Positions 16,522 through 25,962 of a stretch of 64,000 nt of DNA are shown here, piece after piece. Every line of letters begins with the position of its first letter. Positions within the stretch are counted from its first letter, which is position 1. The DNA comes from Streptomyces abyssomicinicus (GTDB taxonomy: Bacteria; Actinomycetota; Actinomycetes; Streptomycetales; Streptomycetaceae). The notes below the pieces were generated by a model, which did no database searches, had not been told where the DNA came from, and saw nothing but the letters and a program-made list of their open reading frames with translations. The stretch covers positions 248,001-312,000 of the forward strand of contig NZ_BBZI01000012.1 in NCBI RefSeq assembly GCF_008974245.1. The letters are read 5' to 3'. A program made the position numbers and the translations under genes.

Positions 16522-17270
16522 CCTGGTCCGAGATGCAGCCGCTGCTCACCCAGGCCAGCTGGGACACCCTCTACATGGTCGGCTGGTCCACGCTGGTGAC
16601 CGTCGTCCTCGGTCTGCCGCTGGGCGTCCTGCTGGTCCTCACCGACCGTGGCGGGCTGCTGCAGAACGTGGTCGTCAACAAGGTCGTCGGCCAGGTGGTC
16701 AACTTCGGCCGCTCGCTGCCGTTCATCATCCTGCTGATCGCCCTGATCCCCTTCACCAAGATGATCATGGGGACCTACATCGGCCGCGACGCCTCCATCG
16801 TGCCGCTGGCCATCGGCGCCATCCCGTTCTTCGCGCGCCTCGTCGAGACCGCGGTCCGCGAGGTGGACCACGGGCTGGTCGAAGCCGTGCAGGCGATGGG
16901 CGGCAGCACCTGGACCGTCGTGCGCAGGGTTCTCGTCCCCGAGGCGCTGCCCTCCCTCGTGTCCTCGGTCACCACGACCGTGGTCGCGCTGATCGGCTAC
17001 TCCGCCATGGCCGGTGCGGTCGCCGCGGGCGGACTCGGCGACCTCGCCATCAAGCAGGGCTACCTGCGGTTCGAGACCGGACTGATGTGGGTCACCGTGG
17101 CGGTCCTCGCCGTGGTCATCGCCCTCATCCAGTACGCGGGCGACGCCGTGGCCCGCGCCCTGCACCGCCGCGGCGGACGGGGCGGCCCCGCGCCCCGGCT
17201 GCGCCTGCTGAAGGCCAAGGAGCCCGACGCCCCGGCCGGCGCCACCGACGAGGCCCGCCAGGCCGCCTAG
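16518..17270 (+). CDS. metI: methionine ABC transporter, permease
   Basis: The 250-residue integral membrane subunit starts at GTG 16518 within the metN stop (GTGA). It has five or more spans (for example VGWSTLVTVVLGLPLGVLLV and a late span VTVAVLAVVIALIQYAG). The ABC permease EAA loop is visible as EAVQAMGGSTWTVVRRVLVPEALP, which docks onto MetN. The tail after residue 225 is Arg/Ala-rich and probably cytoplasmic. It would assemble as MetN2-MetI2 with the lipoprotein MetQ. Confidence 0.92.
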   Translation: MTWSEMQPLLTQASWDTLYMVGWSTLVTVVLGLPLGVLLVLTDRGGLLQNVVVNKVVGQVVNFGRSLPFIILLIALIPFTKMIMGTYIGRDASIVPLAIGAIPFFARLVETAVREVDHGLVEAVQAMGGSTWTVVRRVLVPEALPSLVSSVTTTVVALIGYSAMAGAVAAGGLGDLAIKQGYLRFETGLMWVTVAVLAVVIALIQYAGDAVARALHRRGGRGGPAPRLRLLKAKEPDAPAGATDEARQAA

Positions 17271-17300
17271 GCCCGCCGCCCCACCCCCCCCCACAGACCT

Positions 17301-17322
17301 CCCCGCACCACCCCTTGCGGGG
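17301..17322 (+). other. hairpin between metI and metQ
   Basis: CCCCGCA (17301-17307) pairs with TGCGGGG (17316-17322). A second small stem GGCACGC/GCGTGCC follows at 17334-17350. The 100-bp gap and these stems may allow processing or partial termination so that the binding protein is made in excess, as is common for ABC importers. This is inference. Confidence 0.4.
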
Positions 17323-17370
17323 GAGCACCACCAGGCACGCCCCGCGTGCCGCAACGGAAAGGCACTTTTC

Positions 17371-18198
17371 GTGCGTAACACCGCCAAGATCACCACCGCC
17401 GTCCTGACCGCCGGAGCCCTCTCCCTGGGCCTGACCGCCTGCGGCGGCTCCGACGACGAGGCCGCCTCCACCGACGGCCCGCTCGTCGTCGCCGCCACCC
17501 CTGTCCCGCACGCGGAGGTCCTCACCTTCGTCAAGGACAACCTGGCGAAGGACGCCGGCCTCGACCTCGAGGTCAAGGAGTTCACCGACTACGTGACTCC
17601 CAACACCGCCACCGAGGACGGCTCGGTCACCGCGAACTACTTCCAGACCACGCCGTACCTCGACGACTTCAACAAGAAGAACGGCACCCACCTCGTGCCG
17701 GTCGTCTCGGTCCACGTGGAGCCCCTCGGCCTCTACTCCGACAAGTTCGAGAAGGTCGACGAGCTGAAGAACGGCTCCACGATCGCCGTACCGAACGACA
17801 CCGCCAACGAGGCGCGCGCCCTCAAGCTCCTCGCCGACAACGGCCTGATCGAGCTGAAGAAGGGCTCCGAGGCCGACGCCACCCCGGCCGACATCACCAA
17901 GAACCCCAAGAAGCTGGAGTTCAAGGAGATCGAGGCCGCCCAGACCCCGCGCGCCCTCGGCGACGTCGACGCCGCCGTGGTCAACGGCAACTACGCCATC
18001 GAGGCCGACCTGAAGCCCGCCGAGGACGCCCTCGTCCTCGAGGCCGCCGAGAACAGCCCCTTCGGCAACTACCTCGTCGTCAAGGAGGGCTCGCAGGACG
18101 ACCCGCGCGTCAAGAAGCTCGAGAAGCTGCTCACCTCCCCCGAGGTGAAGAAGTTCATCGAGGACAAGTACGCCGGCTCCGTCCTCGCCACCTTCTAG
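17371..18198 (+). CDS. metQ: methionine-binding lipoprotein (NlpA family)
   Basis: MetQ captures methionine outside the membrane and delivers it to MetNI. The 275-residue precursor has a lipoprotein signal peptide with lipobox LTAC, so Cys24 is the lipid-modified residue. The mature part shows the NlpA pattern: VAATPVPHAEVL, LEVKEFTDYVTPN, NYFQTTPYLDDFNK and VNGNYAIEADL. The GTG start follows AACGGAAAGG at 17353-17362. A strong terminator follows, ending the transporter operon. Confidence 0.93.
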   Translation: MRNTAKITTAVLTAGALSLGLTACGGSDDEAASTDGPLVVAATPVPHAEVLTFVKDNLAKDAGLDLEVKEFTDYVTPNTATEDGSVTANYFQTTPYLDDFNKKNGTHLVPVVSVHVEPLGLYSDKFEKVDELKNGSTIAVPNDTANEARALKLLADNGLIELKKGSEADATPADITKNPKKLEFKEIEAAQTPRALGDVDAAVVNGNYAIEADLKPAEDALVLEAAENSPFGNYLVVKEGSQDDPRVKKLEKLLTSPEVKKFIEDKYAGSVLATF

Positions 18199-18238
18199 GA
18201 CACGTCGCGGCATCGGCCGACGCACCGTCAGGACCCCG

Positions 18239-18270
18239 CGGGGTCCACTCCGGTCACGGAGTGGACCCCG
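18239..18270 (+). terminator. terminator of the met transporter operon
   Basis: A perfect 14-bp stem (CGGGGTCCACTCCG at 18239-18252, complement at 18257-18270) with a GTCA loop lies 40 bp after metQ. Confidence 0.85.
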
Positions 18271-18350
18271 CCGTCCTGATCGGTGCTTTCATGCTGCATG
18301 CTGAAGAGTTCAGCAGGTCCGAACGGTTTCCCGACGCTACGGAGCGGCGC

Positions 18351-18959
18351 ATGAACGGCACCTTCCCCGACATCTCCATCAGCACGGAGCGGTTGGTCCT
18401 GCGCCCGCTCGAGGAGGCGGACGTCCCCGCCTTCACCGAGATGATGAACGACGAGCAGGTCGTCGCCTGGACCTCCGTCCCGCACCCCTACACCGAGGAC
18501 CACGCCCGGCAGTGGATCGGCGAACTCGCCCCGGCCGAGCGCACCGGGGGCCGCGGCATCGTCCTGGCCGTCACCGAGTTCCTCACCCAGCGGCTCGTCG
18601 GCACCCTCCACCTCCACCACACCGACTGGCGGATCCGCTCCGCCGAGGCCGCCTACGTCATCGCCCCCTGGGCCCGCGGCGAGGGCTACGCCACCGAGGC
18701 CACCCTGGCCGCCGCCCAGTGGCTCTTCCGCGACCAGAAGTTCGAGCGCCTGGAACTGCGCACCGCGGCCGACAACGCCGCCTCCCAGCAGGTCGCGCAG
18801 AAGATCGGCTGCGTCAGCGAGGGCGTCCTGCGCGGCGCCTGGATAGCCCGGGCCAAGGACGACACCGGCGCCTGGGGCGACGTGCGGACCGACCTCATCG
18901 TCTGGAGCCTGCTGCCCGAGGACCTCGAGGGCGTCGGCGAGTACGCGGACTGGGACTGA
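18351..18959 (+). CDS. GNAT-family N-acetyltransferase (RimJ/RimL type)
   Basis: The product has 202 residues from ATG 18351 with GGAG at 18341-18344. The sequence ISTERLVLRPLEEADVPAFTEMMND is the typical beginning of RimJ/RimL-like ribosomal-protein or small-molecule acetyltransferases. The acetyl-CoA site is AYVIAPWARGEGYATEATLAAAQ, and ELRTAADNAASQQVAQKIGCVSEG is the conserved end. An upstream in-frame extension would overlap the met terminator and is rejected. The substrate is unknown. Confidence 0.85.
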   Translation: MNGTFPDISISTERLVLRPLEEADVPAFTEMMNDEQVVAWTSVPHPYTEDHARQWIGELAPAERTGGRGIVLAVTEFLTQRLVGTLHLHHTDWRIRSAEAAYVIAPWARGEGYATEATLAAAQWLFRDQKFERLELRTAADNAASQQVAQKIGCVSEGVLRGAWIARAKDDTGAWGDVRTDLIVWSLLPEDLEGVGEYADWD

Positions 18960-19074
18960 CCACCGGCCTCCCGTCCGCGGGGTAACCTCACTGCGCGCCC
19001 GCGTTCCGGGCCTCCCCGACCACCGGCGACACCTCCCCCCGCTCACCCCTGCCCACCTCTGGAGACTGACGACG

Positions 19075-20280
19075 ATGGCCGACCGGGTCACGGTGATCGG
19101 CTGGGACGGCTCGCCGCTGACCGCCGCGGGACGCTCCGCGCTCGGCGCCGCCACCCTGGTGGCGGGAGCCCCCCACCACCTGGCACTCCCCGAGGTGCCC
19201 CCCGAGGCCGAACGGATCCGCCTCGGCAGTCTCCCCCTCGCCGCCCGCCGGATCGCCGCCCACCGCGGCACCGCGGTCGTCCTCGCGGACGGCGACCCCG
19301 GCTTCTTCGGTGTCGTCCGCACCCTGCGCGACCCCGAGTTCGGCCTCGAGCTCGAGGTGGTCCCGGCCGTCTCCGCGGTCGCCGCCGCCTTCGCCCGCGC
19401 CGGGATGCCCTGGGACGACGCCCAGGTGGTCGTCGCGCATCCGCGCACTTTGCGCCGGGCCGTCAACGTCTGCCGCGCCCACACCAAGGTCGCCGTCCTC
19501 ACCGCCCCCGGCGCCGGGCCCGCCGAACTGGGCCTGCTGCTCGAGGGCGCGCCGAGGACCTTCGTCGTGTGCGAGGAACTCGGCACCGACCGCGAGCAGG
19601 TCAGCGTGGTCACCTCCGACCGCGCCGCCGACCACGTCTGGCGCGACCCCAACGTGGTGATCGCCATCGGCGCCCCCACCACCGCGGAATCGGCTCCCTG
19701 GATCGCCGGCCGCGCTCCCGCCGGGCCCCGCGGCTGGGTCCTGCCCGCCGACTCCTACGAGGGCCCGTTCGGCGAGGCCGAGGCGGAGCCGCTGCGCGCC
19801 GCCCAGCTGTCCCGGCTGGGGCCGCACGTCGGCGACCTGGTCTGGGACATCGGCTGCGGCAGCGGCGCGTTCGCCGTCGAGGCCGCCCGCGCCGGAGCGG
19901 CCGTGATCGCCGTCGACCGGGACCCGGAGTCCTGCGCCCGCACCGAGCGCGCAGCGCGGCGGTCCGGGGTCCAGCTCCAGATCGTCCGGGGCGACGCCCC
20001 GCACGTCCTGGAGAACCTGCCGGAGCCCGATGTGGTGAGGATCACCGGCGGGGGAGCGGACGTGATCGCCGCCGCCGCCGACCGGCGCCCCGAGCGGATC
20101 GCCGCCCACGTCCCCACCCGGGACGCGGCCGAACTCGCGGGCCGACGCCTGGCCGAGCGCGGTTACCGGGTCGACTGCTCGCTCCTGCAGTCCGTCGCGC
20201 TGGACGCCGAGCAGTGGACCGAGAAGGGCAGGAGCGTCGGCTTCCTGCTCTGCGGTGAGCTGCTGCGCAACCGCCCGTAG
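19075..20280 (+). CDS. cobL: precorrin-6Y C5,15-methyltransferase (decarboxylating), CbiE-CbiT fusion
   Basis: CobL methylates precorrin-6Y at C5 and C15 and removes the C12 acetate carboxyl, using two S-adenosylmethionine molecules, in cobalamin synthesis. The 401-residue length fits the fused form. The N-terminal 200 residues are the CbiE tetrapyrrole methylase (LADGDPGFFGVVRTL, VVPAVSAVAAAFARAG). The C-terminal half is CbiT with the SAM motif DIGCGSG at 258-264. RBS GGAG at 19061-19064. A -10-like TAACCT lies near 18982. It precedes the BluB-CobT fusion gene, another cobalamin gene. Confidence 0.92.
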   Translation: MADRVTVIGWDGSPLTAAGRSALGAATLVAGAPHHLALPEVPPEAERIRLGSLPLAARRIAAHRGTAVVLADGDPGFFGVVRTLRDPEFGLELEVVPAVSAVAAAFARAGMPWDDAQVVVAHPRTLRRAVNVCRAHTKVAVLTAPGAGPAELGLLLEGAPRTFVVCEELGTDREQVSVVTSDRAADHVWRDPNVVIAIGAPTTAESAPWIAGRAPAGPRGWVLPADSYEGPFGEAEAEPLRAAQLSRLGPHVGDLVWDIGCGSGAFAVEAARAGAAVIAVDRDPESCARTERAARRSGVQLQIVRGDAPHVLENLPEPDVVRITGGGADVIAAAADRRPERIAAHVPTRDAAELAGRRLAERGYRVDCSLLQSVALDAEQWTEKGRSVGFLLCGELLRNRP

Positions 20281-20308
20281 GCGGCCCCGCGTCGACCCGC
20301 CTCCAGTA

Positions 20309-20338
20309 GCGCCCCGTGATCGAACGGTGTCGGGGCGC
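20309..20338 (+). terminator. hairpin after cobL
   Basis: GCGCCCCG (20309-20316) pairs with CGGGGCGC (20331-20338) around a 14-nt loop, 28 bp after the cobL stop. Confidence 0.6.
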
Positions 20339-20662
20339 GGGGTAGGCTGGCCGATCGTTGTACCGCGCCTGGATTTCGGTTCTCGTCGGACCATGTCCGG
20401 ACAAGACCACCGGGTGGACCGACGGGTGGGGTACGACGGCGCCGGAGGCGCACGAGAGGGTGAGTTCCAGGACGGACCTTGCCGAATCGGCCTGCGTCGG
20501 AAGGCGGGGGACGGCGACAATGCGAGTCGACGCCTCCTCGTCCGAGTGGGCGGGTCTCTCGTGCCGCTCGGCGGGCCCGCTCGTTCAACAGGACGGGCGG
20601 ACCGCGCGCCGCTCCGGACGAGCGAGTCGTAAGAGGCATCAACCGATGGGCGAGGGGTACGC
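20339..20662 (+). other. spacer before BluB-CobT fusion; possible promoter
   Basis: No convincing gene is seen. A -10-like TAGGCT lies at 20343-20348 without a good -35, so a leader of about 300 nt is possible. I looked for a cobalamin riboswitch B12 box and did not find one. Confidence 0.35.
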
Positions 20663-23600
20663 ATGACCGACACCGGCCAGGTCCCGGGCGAGGGGCTGCC
20701 GGAGAGCGCAGGCACGGTGGAGCAGCCGGGCGTCGCCACGCCGGGTTCCTACACCTACCTCTCCGAGCCGACCGCCGAGGAAGACGATCTCCTGCTGCTG
20801 CCGGGCGCCCAGGGCGCCTGGGGCAACGAAGTGCCGTCCGGGCAGGAGGGCGCGTACCCGGAGGGGGCCTACCCGGACGGCGGTCACCCGGAAGGGGTCT
20901 ACCCGGAGCAGCACGCCCACGCCGGGCAGCAGGGGACCCCCGCCGAGCATCAGGCCGCCTACGCCGGACAGGTCTACGCCGAACAAACCTACGCCGAACA
21001 GCGGACGGTCCAGCAGGAGGCCGCCGGGCAGGCGCCGCTGGGCACCCAGGAGCCGGGCATGGCCGCGCACGGCGTGCAGGAGCAGGGCATGAACGAGCAA
21101 GGTCCGCACGGGCAGGGCCCGCACGAGCAGGGCACGCGCGGGCAGGGCCCGCACGAGCAGGGGTTCCACGGCCAGGCGCAGGACGCCCGGGCGGAGACCT
21201 CGCACGTCACCGGTGTCCACGACAGCGGGAGCTACGACCTCGGCGCCGCCGTCCAGGCGTCCGCGCAGGCCGCGGCCCCCCGCCGCCCGCTGCACCTCGG
21301 TCCGCCGACCCCCGACGCCTCGATGAGCCCGGTCCGCTCCCTCGCCGACCGCGGCCCCGCCACCGTCGTGCGGCAGTTGGGCCAGCAGGCCCCGGCCGCG
21401 GAGTACCCGGAGGCCCAGGGCGCCGGCGCGACCACCCAGCACCCCACCCCGTGGGGCGGCGTGCCCACCGGTCAGGCCGCGGCCCAGGGTTACCCCGAGC
21501 AGGCCGCGCAGCAGCACTCCGGTGACGCCTACGCGACGGCCCAGGACGCCTACGGGGCCGACGCCTCGCTCGGCGCGGGCACCGCCTACGCGGCCCAGGC
21601 CGAGGGCACCGGCCAGTACCCGGCCGCCGCCCACCAGCAGGCGTACCCCGGGCAGGAGGCCGTCGGGCACGACACCTACGGCGGGCAGCAGGCGTTCGCC
21701 GTTCAGCAGGACGCCCACATCGGCCGGCAGGACACGTACGCGGGCCAGGAGGCGGCCCAGCCGCAGACGTTCCCCAACGACACCCTCTCCGGCCAGGGCA
21801 CCCTCGGCGGCCGGCACGGGATCGCCGTCCACGACCCGGCCGTGGTCCAGCAGGCCGCGGCCCAGCAGGCCGCCCTCCAGCAGACCACCGCTCACGGAGC
21901 CGACGCCACCGGCCAGTTCGCCCTCGCCGAGCAGCCGCTGGGCGAGTTCGTCCCCGTCGCCGGCACCGTCCCCGCCCCGCCGCACCTGGCCCCGGCCCCC
22001 GGGTACCCCGCGGCCGACGGCGGCGAGGCCTGGCCCGCGCAGACCCCTGCCCCCCAGACGGCCGAGCACGTCGGCCACGACGCCCGGGTGGCGACGGGGG
22101 AGCAGTCCGCGGAGCACGTCGCCGAGCGCGCGGCCGTCGAGCAGGCCGCCGCGGAGCAGGCCGCCGCCGAGCAGGCAGCCGCGGAGCAGGCCGTCGCCGA
22201 GCAGGGCGTCGCCGAACAGGCATTGACGGAGCAGGCACCGGCGGGTCGGCCCGGGACCGAGCAGGCCGTCGCCGGGCAGGCCGTCGGGGAGATCCCCACG
22301 GAGCCGGCCGAGCAGCCCGTGCCCGCCCCCGGGGCGGCCGCCGCGTCCGCGCCGGCGGAGCGGCCGGAGCAGCCGCACGCCCCCGAGGGCCCCGTCGCCG
22401 TCGTGCCCGCCCCCCGCGAGGGCGAGAGCCTTCCCGCGGAGCCGGCCGTGGCCCGGCCCGAGGCCGCCGAGGCCGCCGACGTCGAGGAGCCGCAGCCGCA
22501 GGCGTCGCTGCCGGAGGCCCCGCAGGACGAGGCCGCGCAGGACGAGGCGCGGGCCGCCGACACGGTCCCCGCCCAGGCCGCGCCCGTCGACGAGCCCGTC
22601 CCCGCGGAGACGGAGACGGAGGCGGCGGCCGAGGCCCAGGCCCAGGCCGAGGTGGTGGCGGAGACGGCGGGCGAGGGCGAGGAGCGCCCCGAGGTCGTCG
22701 CCGGGACGGAACAGGAGCCGGCGGCCGAGGACGCGTTCCAGCCCGCCGCCCCCGGTTACGCCGAGGCCGAACGTGAGGCCGTGCTGCGGGTGATGCGCGA
22801 GCGGCGCGACGTCCGCCAGGGCTTCCGCACCGACCCGATCCCGCACGAGGTGCTGCGACGCGTCCTGGAGGCCGCGCACCACGCGCCGTCCGTGGGCCAC
22901 TCCCAGCCCTGGGACTTCGTCGTCATCCGCTCCGAGGAGACCCGGCAGCAGATGCACGAACTGGCCGTGCGCCAGCGCGAGGCGTACGCCAAGTCGCTGC
23001 CCAAGGGCCGGGCGAAGCAGTTCAAGCAGATGAAGATCGAGGCCATCCTCGACACCCCGGTGAACATCGTCGTCACCGCCGACCCGACCCGCGGCGGCCG
23101 CCACACCCTCGGCCGTCACACCCAGCCGCAGATGGCCCCCTACTCGGCCGCGCTCGCCGTGGAGAACCTGTGGCTCGCCGCCCGCGCCGAGGGCCTCGGC
23201 GTCGGCTGGGTCAGCTTCTTCGACGAGCGCGAGATGGTCCGCGCCCTCGGCCTCCCCGAGTACCTCGAGGTCGTCGCCTACCTGTGCGTGGGCTACGTCG
23301 ACGAGTTCCCGGACGAGCCCGAACTGGTGCAGGCCGGCTGGTCCAAGCGCCGCCCGCTGTCCTGGGCGGTCCACGAGGAGACCTACGGCCGCCGTGCCCT
23401 GCCCGGCGAGCAGCCGCACGACCTGCTCGCCGAGACCATCGCCGGCATCCGCCCGCTGGACGCCAAGGCGCTCGGCGAGGCGTGGGAGCGGCAGAAGCGG
23501 ATGACCAAGCCGGCCGGCGCGCTCGGCATGCTGGAGATCATCTCCGCCCAGCTGTGCGGCCTGTCCCGGCAGTGCCCGCCGCCGATCCCGGAGCCCGCCG

Positions 23601-24472
23601 CCGTCGCGGTGTTCGCCGGCGACCACGGCGTCCACGCCCAGGGCGTCACGCCGTGGCCGCAGGAGGTCACCGGGCAGATGGTGGCCAACATGCTCGGCGG
23701 TGGCGCGGTCAGCAACGCGTTCGCCACCCAGGTGGGCGCGGAACTCTGCGTGGTCGACGTCGGGGTGGCCGCCGACCTGCCCACCCAGCAGGGGTTCCTG
23801 CCCCGCAAGGTGCGGCCCGGCACCGCCGACATGACGCAGGGCCCGGCGATGACCCGCGAGGAGGCCAAGGCCGCCATCGAGGTGGGCATCGAGACCGCCC
23901 GCGACCTGGTCGCGGCGGGCAACAAGGCGCTGCTGACCGGTGAGATGGGCATCGCCAACACCACCGCCTCCGCCGCGCTGATCTCCGTCTACACCGGGAC
24001 CGACCCGGCCGAGGTCACCGGCCGCGGCACCGGCATCGACGACGAGACGCTGTCCCGCAAGACCGAGGTCGTCCGCCGCGCCCTCGAACTGCACCAGCCG
24101 GACCCGGCCGACCCGATCGGCGTCCTCGCCGCGATCGGCGGTCTGGAGCACGCCGCCATGGTGGGCCTGCTGCTCGGCGGCGCCTGCCTGCGCACGCCGG
24201 TCATCCTGGACGGTGTGAGCGCCGGGGCCGCCGCCCTGGTCGCCCGCGCCATCGCCCCCGAGGTGCTGGCCGCCTGCATCGCCGGCCACCGCAGCGCCGA
24301 GCCCGGCCACATCGCCGCGCTCAACAAGCTGGGCCTGCGCCCGCTGGTCGACCTGGACCTGCGGCTCGGCGAGGGCACCGGCGCGCTGCTGGCGCTCCCG
24401 CTGGTCCAGTCGACGGCCCGCGCCATGCACGAGGTGGCCACCTTCGACTCCGCCGGAGTCACCGAGAAGTAG
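20663..24472 (+). CDS. cobT: BluB-CobT fusion with long disordered N-terminus
   Basis: This 1269-residue product has three parts. Residues 1-698 are low-complexity, rich in Gln, Ala, Glu, Gly and Pro, with repeats such as HEQGTRGQGPHEQG and AEQAAAEQAAAEQAVAEQ. Residues about 699-920 are a nitroreductase-fold domain like BluB, which makes 5,6-dimethylbenzimidazole from FMN (VRQGFRTDPIPHEVLRRVLE, HHAPSVGHSQPWDFVVI). Residues about 925-1269 are CobT, which forms alpha-ribazole phosphate from nicotinate mononucleotide and the base (MTKPAGALGMLE, FAGDHGVH, GEMGIANTTASAAL, GHRSAEPGH). Domain order matches the reaction order. The role of the prefix is unknown. Confidence 0.9.
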   Translation: MTDTGQVPGEGLPESAGTVEQPGVATPGSYTYLSEPTAEEDDLLLLPGAQGAWGNEVPSGQEGAYPEGAYPDGGHPEGVYPEQHAHAGQQGTPAEHQAAYAGQVYAEQTYAEQRTVQQEAAGQAPLGTQEPGMAAHGVQEQGMNEQGPHGQGPHEQGTRGQGPHEQGFHGQAQDARAETSHVTGVHDSGSYDLGAAVQASAQAAAPRRPLHLGPPTPDASMSPVRSLADRGPATVVRQLGQQAPAAEYPEAQGAGATTQHPTPWGGVPTGQAAAQGYPEQAAQQHSGDAYATAQDAYGADASLGAGTAYAAQAEGTGQYPAAAHQQAYPGQEAVGHDTYGGQQAFAVQQDAHIGRQDTYAGQEAAQPQTFPNDTLSGQGTLGGRHGIAVHDPAVVQQAAAQQAALQQTTAHGADATGQFALAEQPLGEFVPVAGTVPAPPHLAPAPGYPAADGGEAWPAQTPAPQTAEHVGHDARVATGEQSAEHVAERAAVEQAAAEQAAAEQAAAEQAVAEQGVAEQALTEQAPAGRPGTEQAVAGQAVGEIPTEPAEQPVPAPGAAAASAPAERPEQPHAPEGPVAVVPAPREGESLPAEPAVARPEAAEAADVEEPQPQASLPEAPQDEAAQDEARAADTVPAQAAPVDEPVPAETETEAAAEAQAQAEVVAETAGEGEERPEVVAGTEQEPAAEDAFQPAAPGYAEAEREAVLRVMRERRDVRQGFRTDPIPHEVLRRVLEAAHHAPSVGHSQPWDFVVIRSEETRQQMHELAVRQREAYAKSLPKGRAKQFKQMKIEAILDTPVNIVVTADPTRGGRHTLGRHTQPQMAPYSAALAVENLWLAARAEGLGVGWVSFFDEREMVRALGLPEYLEVVAYLCVGYVDEFPDEPELVQAGWSKRRPLSWAVHEETYGRRALPGEQPHDLLAETIAGIRPLDAKALGEAWERQKRMTKPAGALGMLEIISAQLCGLSRQCPPPIPEPAAVAVFAGDHGVHAQGVTPWPQEVTGQMVANMLGGGAVSNAFATQVGAELCVVDVGVAADLPTQQGFLPRKVRPGTADMTQGPAMTREEAKAAIEVGIETARDLVAAGNKALLTGEMGIANTTASAALISVYTGTDPAEVTGRGTGIDDETLSRKTEVVRRALELHQPDPADPIGVLAAIGGLEHAAMVGLLLGGACLRTPVILDGVSAGAAALVARAIAPEVLAACIAGHRSAEPGHIAALNKLGLRPLVDLDLRLGEGTGALLALPLVQSTARAMHEVATFDSAGVTEK

Positions 24473-24715
24473 CGGTACCGGGCAGCGACGCCGCCGTGAC
24501 CGGGGGCGGGCAGGAGATCGTGCGAAGATCACACCGCCCGGCCCCGGTACGGGTCCGCCGCACGCCATAAACTCCCCTCTGTCAGGGCAGCTCCGACGGC
24601 GCAGCTCCCATCCCTGCCGGGCATGCCCCGAAGCGGCCCGGCAGCGTCCCATGCAGCCCGCCCCCGCTCTCGACCCCGCTCGAGCAGGGGGTACCCCAAC
24701 GAGGGAGCCGCCCCC

Positions 24716-25948
24716 ATGGCCGAACACCCCGCCTACCCCGTGGGCCTGCGCCTGACCGGCCGCCGAGTGGTCGTGCTCGGCGGCGGGCAGGTCGCCCAGC
24801 GACGCCTCCCCGCCCTGGTCGCGGCCGGCGCCGACGTCACCCTGGTCTCCCCCTCCGCCACTCCGTCCGTCGAGGCGATGGCCGACACGGGCGAGATCGC
24901 CTGGGAACGCCGCCGCTACGCCGACGGCGACCTCGACGGCGCCTGGTACGCCGTCGTCGCCACCAGCGACCCCGAGGCCAACGCCGCCGCCTCCGCCGAG
25001 GCCGAGCGCCGCCGCGTCTGGTGCGTCCGCTCCGACGACGCCGACGCCGCCACCGCCTGGACCCCCGCCACCGGCCGCGCCGGAGGCGTCACCGTCGCCG
25101 TCCTCACCACCCAGGCCAAGGACCGCGACCCGCGGCACACCGCCGCCATCCGCGACGCCGTCGTCGAAGGGCTGCGCGACAACACCCTCGTCGCCCCGCA
25201 GCACCGCACCAAGTCCCCCGGCGTCGCCCTGGTCGGCGGCGGCCCCGGCGACCCCGACCTGATCACCGTGCGCGGCCGCCGCCTGCTCGCCGAGGCCGAC
25301 GTGGTCATCGCCGACCGCCTCGGCCCCCGCGACCTGCTCGACGAACTCCCCTCCCACGTAGAGGTCATCGACGCCGCGAAGATCCCCTACGGGCGCTTCA
25401 TGCCCCAGGAGGCCATCAACAACGCCCTGATCGAGCACGCCAAGCAGGGCAAGGCCGTGGTCCGCCTCAAGGGCGGCGACCCGTACGTCTTCGGCCGCGG
25501 CATGGAGGAGGCCCAGGCGCTCGCCGAGGCCGGCATCGCCTGCACCGTCGTCCCGGGCATCTCCTCCTCCATCTCCGTCCCGGCCGCCGCCGGCATCCCG
25601 GTCACCCACCGCGGCGTCGCCCACGAGTTCACCGTCCTCAGCGGCCACGTCGCCCCCGACGACGAGCGCTCGCTGGTCGACTGGGCGGCCATGGCGCGGC
25701 TCACCGGCACCCTCGTCATCCTGATGGGCGTCGACAAGATAGGCCGCATCGCCGAGACGCTGATCGCCCACGGCAAGGCCCCCGACACCCCCGTCGCCCT
25801 GGTCCAGGAAGGCACCACCAGCGCCCAGCGGCGCGTGGACGCCACCCTGGCCACCGTCGGCGAGGTGGTCCGCGCCGAGGACGTCCGGCCGCCCGCCGTC
25901 ATCGTCATCGGCCCGGTGGTCGCCGTCGGCCCCACCACACTCCCGTAA
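24716..25948 (+). CDS. cobA: uroporphyrinogen-III C-methyltransferase with CysG-type dehydrogenase domain
   Basis: The 410-residue product combines an N-terminal precorrin-2 dehydrogenase-like Rossmann domain (GGGQVA at 22-27) with a C-terminal SAM-dependent methyltransferase that makes precorrin-2 (VGGGPGDPDLITVRG from 173, GGDPYVFGRG, VVPGISSSISVPAAAGIPVTHR). It feeds both siroheme and cobalamin synthesis. ATG 24716 is preceded by GAGGGAG (24701-24707). The upstream spacer 24473-24715 has a -10-like TAAACT (24568-24573) and a variant of the CTCGAGCAGG repeat sequence near 24678. The name cysG would be equally valid. Confidence 0.88.
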   Translation: MAEHPAYPVGLRLTGRRVVVLGGGQVAQRRLPALVAAGADVTLVSPSATPSVEAMADTGEIAWERRRYADGDLDGAWYAVVATSDPEANAAASAEAERRRVWCVRSDDADAATAWTPATGRAGGVTVAVLTTQAKDRDPRHTAAIRDAVVEGLRDNTLVAPQHRTKSPGVALVGGGPGDPDLITVRGRRLLAEADVVIADRLGPRDLLDELPSHVEVIDAAKIPYGRFMPQEAINNALIEHAKQGKAVVRLKGGDPYVFGRGMEEAQALAEAGIACTVVPGISSSISVPAAAGIPVTHRGVAHEFTVLSGHVAPDDERSLVDWAAMARLTGTLVILMGVDKIGRIAETLIAHGKAPDTPVALVQEGTTSAQRRVDATLATVGEVVRAEDVRPPAVIVIGPVVAVGPTTLP

Positions 25949-25962
25949 GGCACCCTCCTCCC

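Noticed and set aside
20281..20662. Cobalamin riboswitch before the BluB-CobT gene
   Set aside because: No B12-box core sequence was found in the spacer, and none was found before cobL or cobA either.
20639..25771. 1710-codon open frame on the minus strand
   Set aside because: It is a shadow of the BluB-CobT and cobA genes. High GC keeps antisense frames open, and the translation is Gly/Val/Leu/Arg-rich with no domain.
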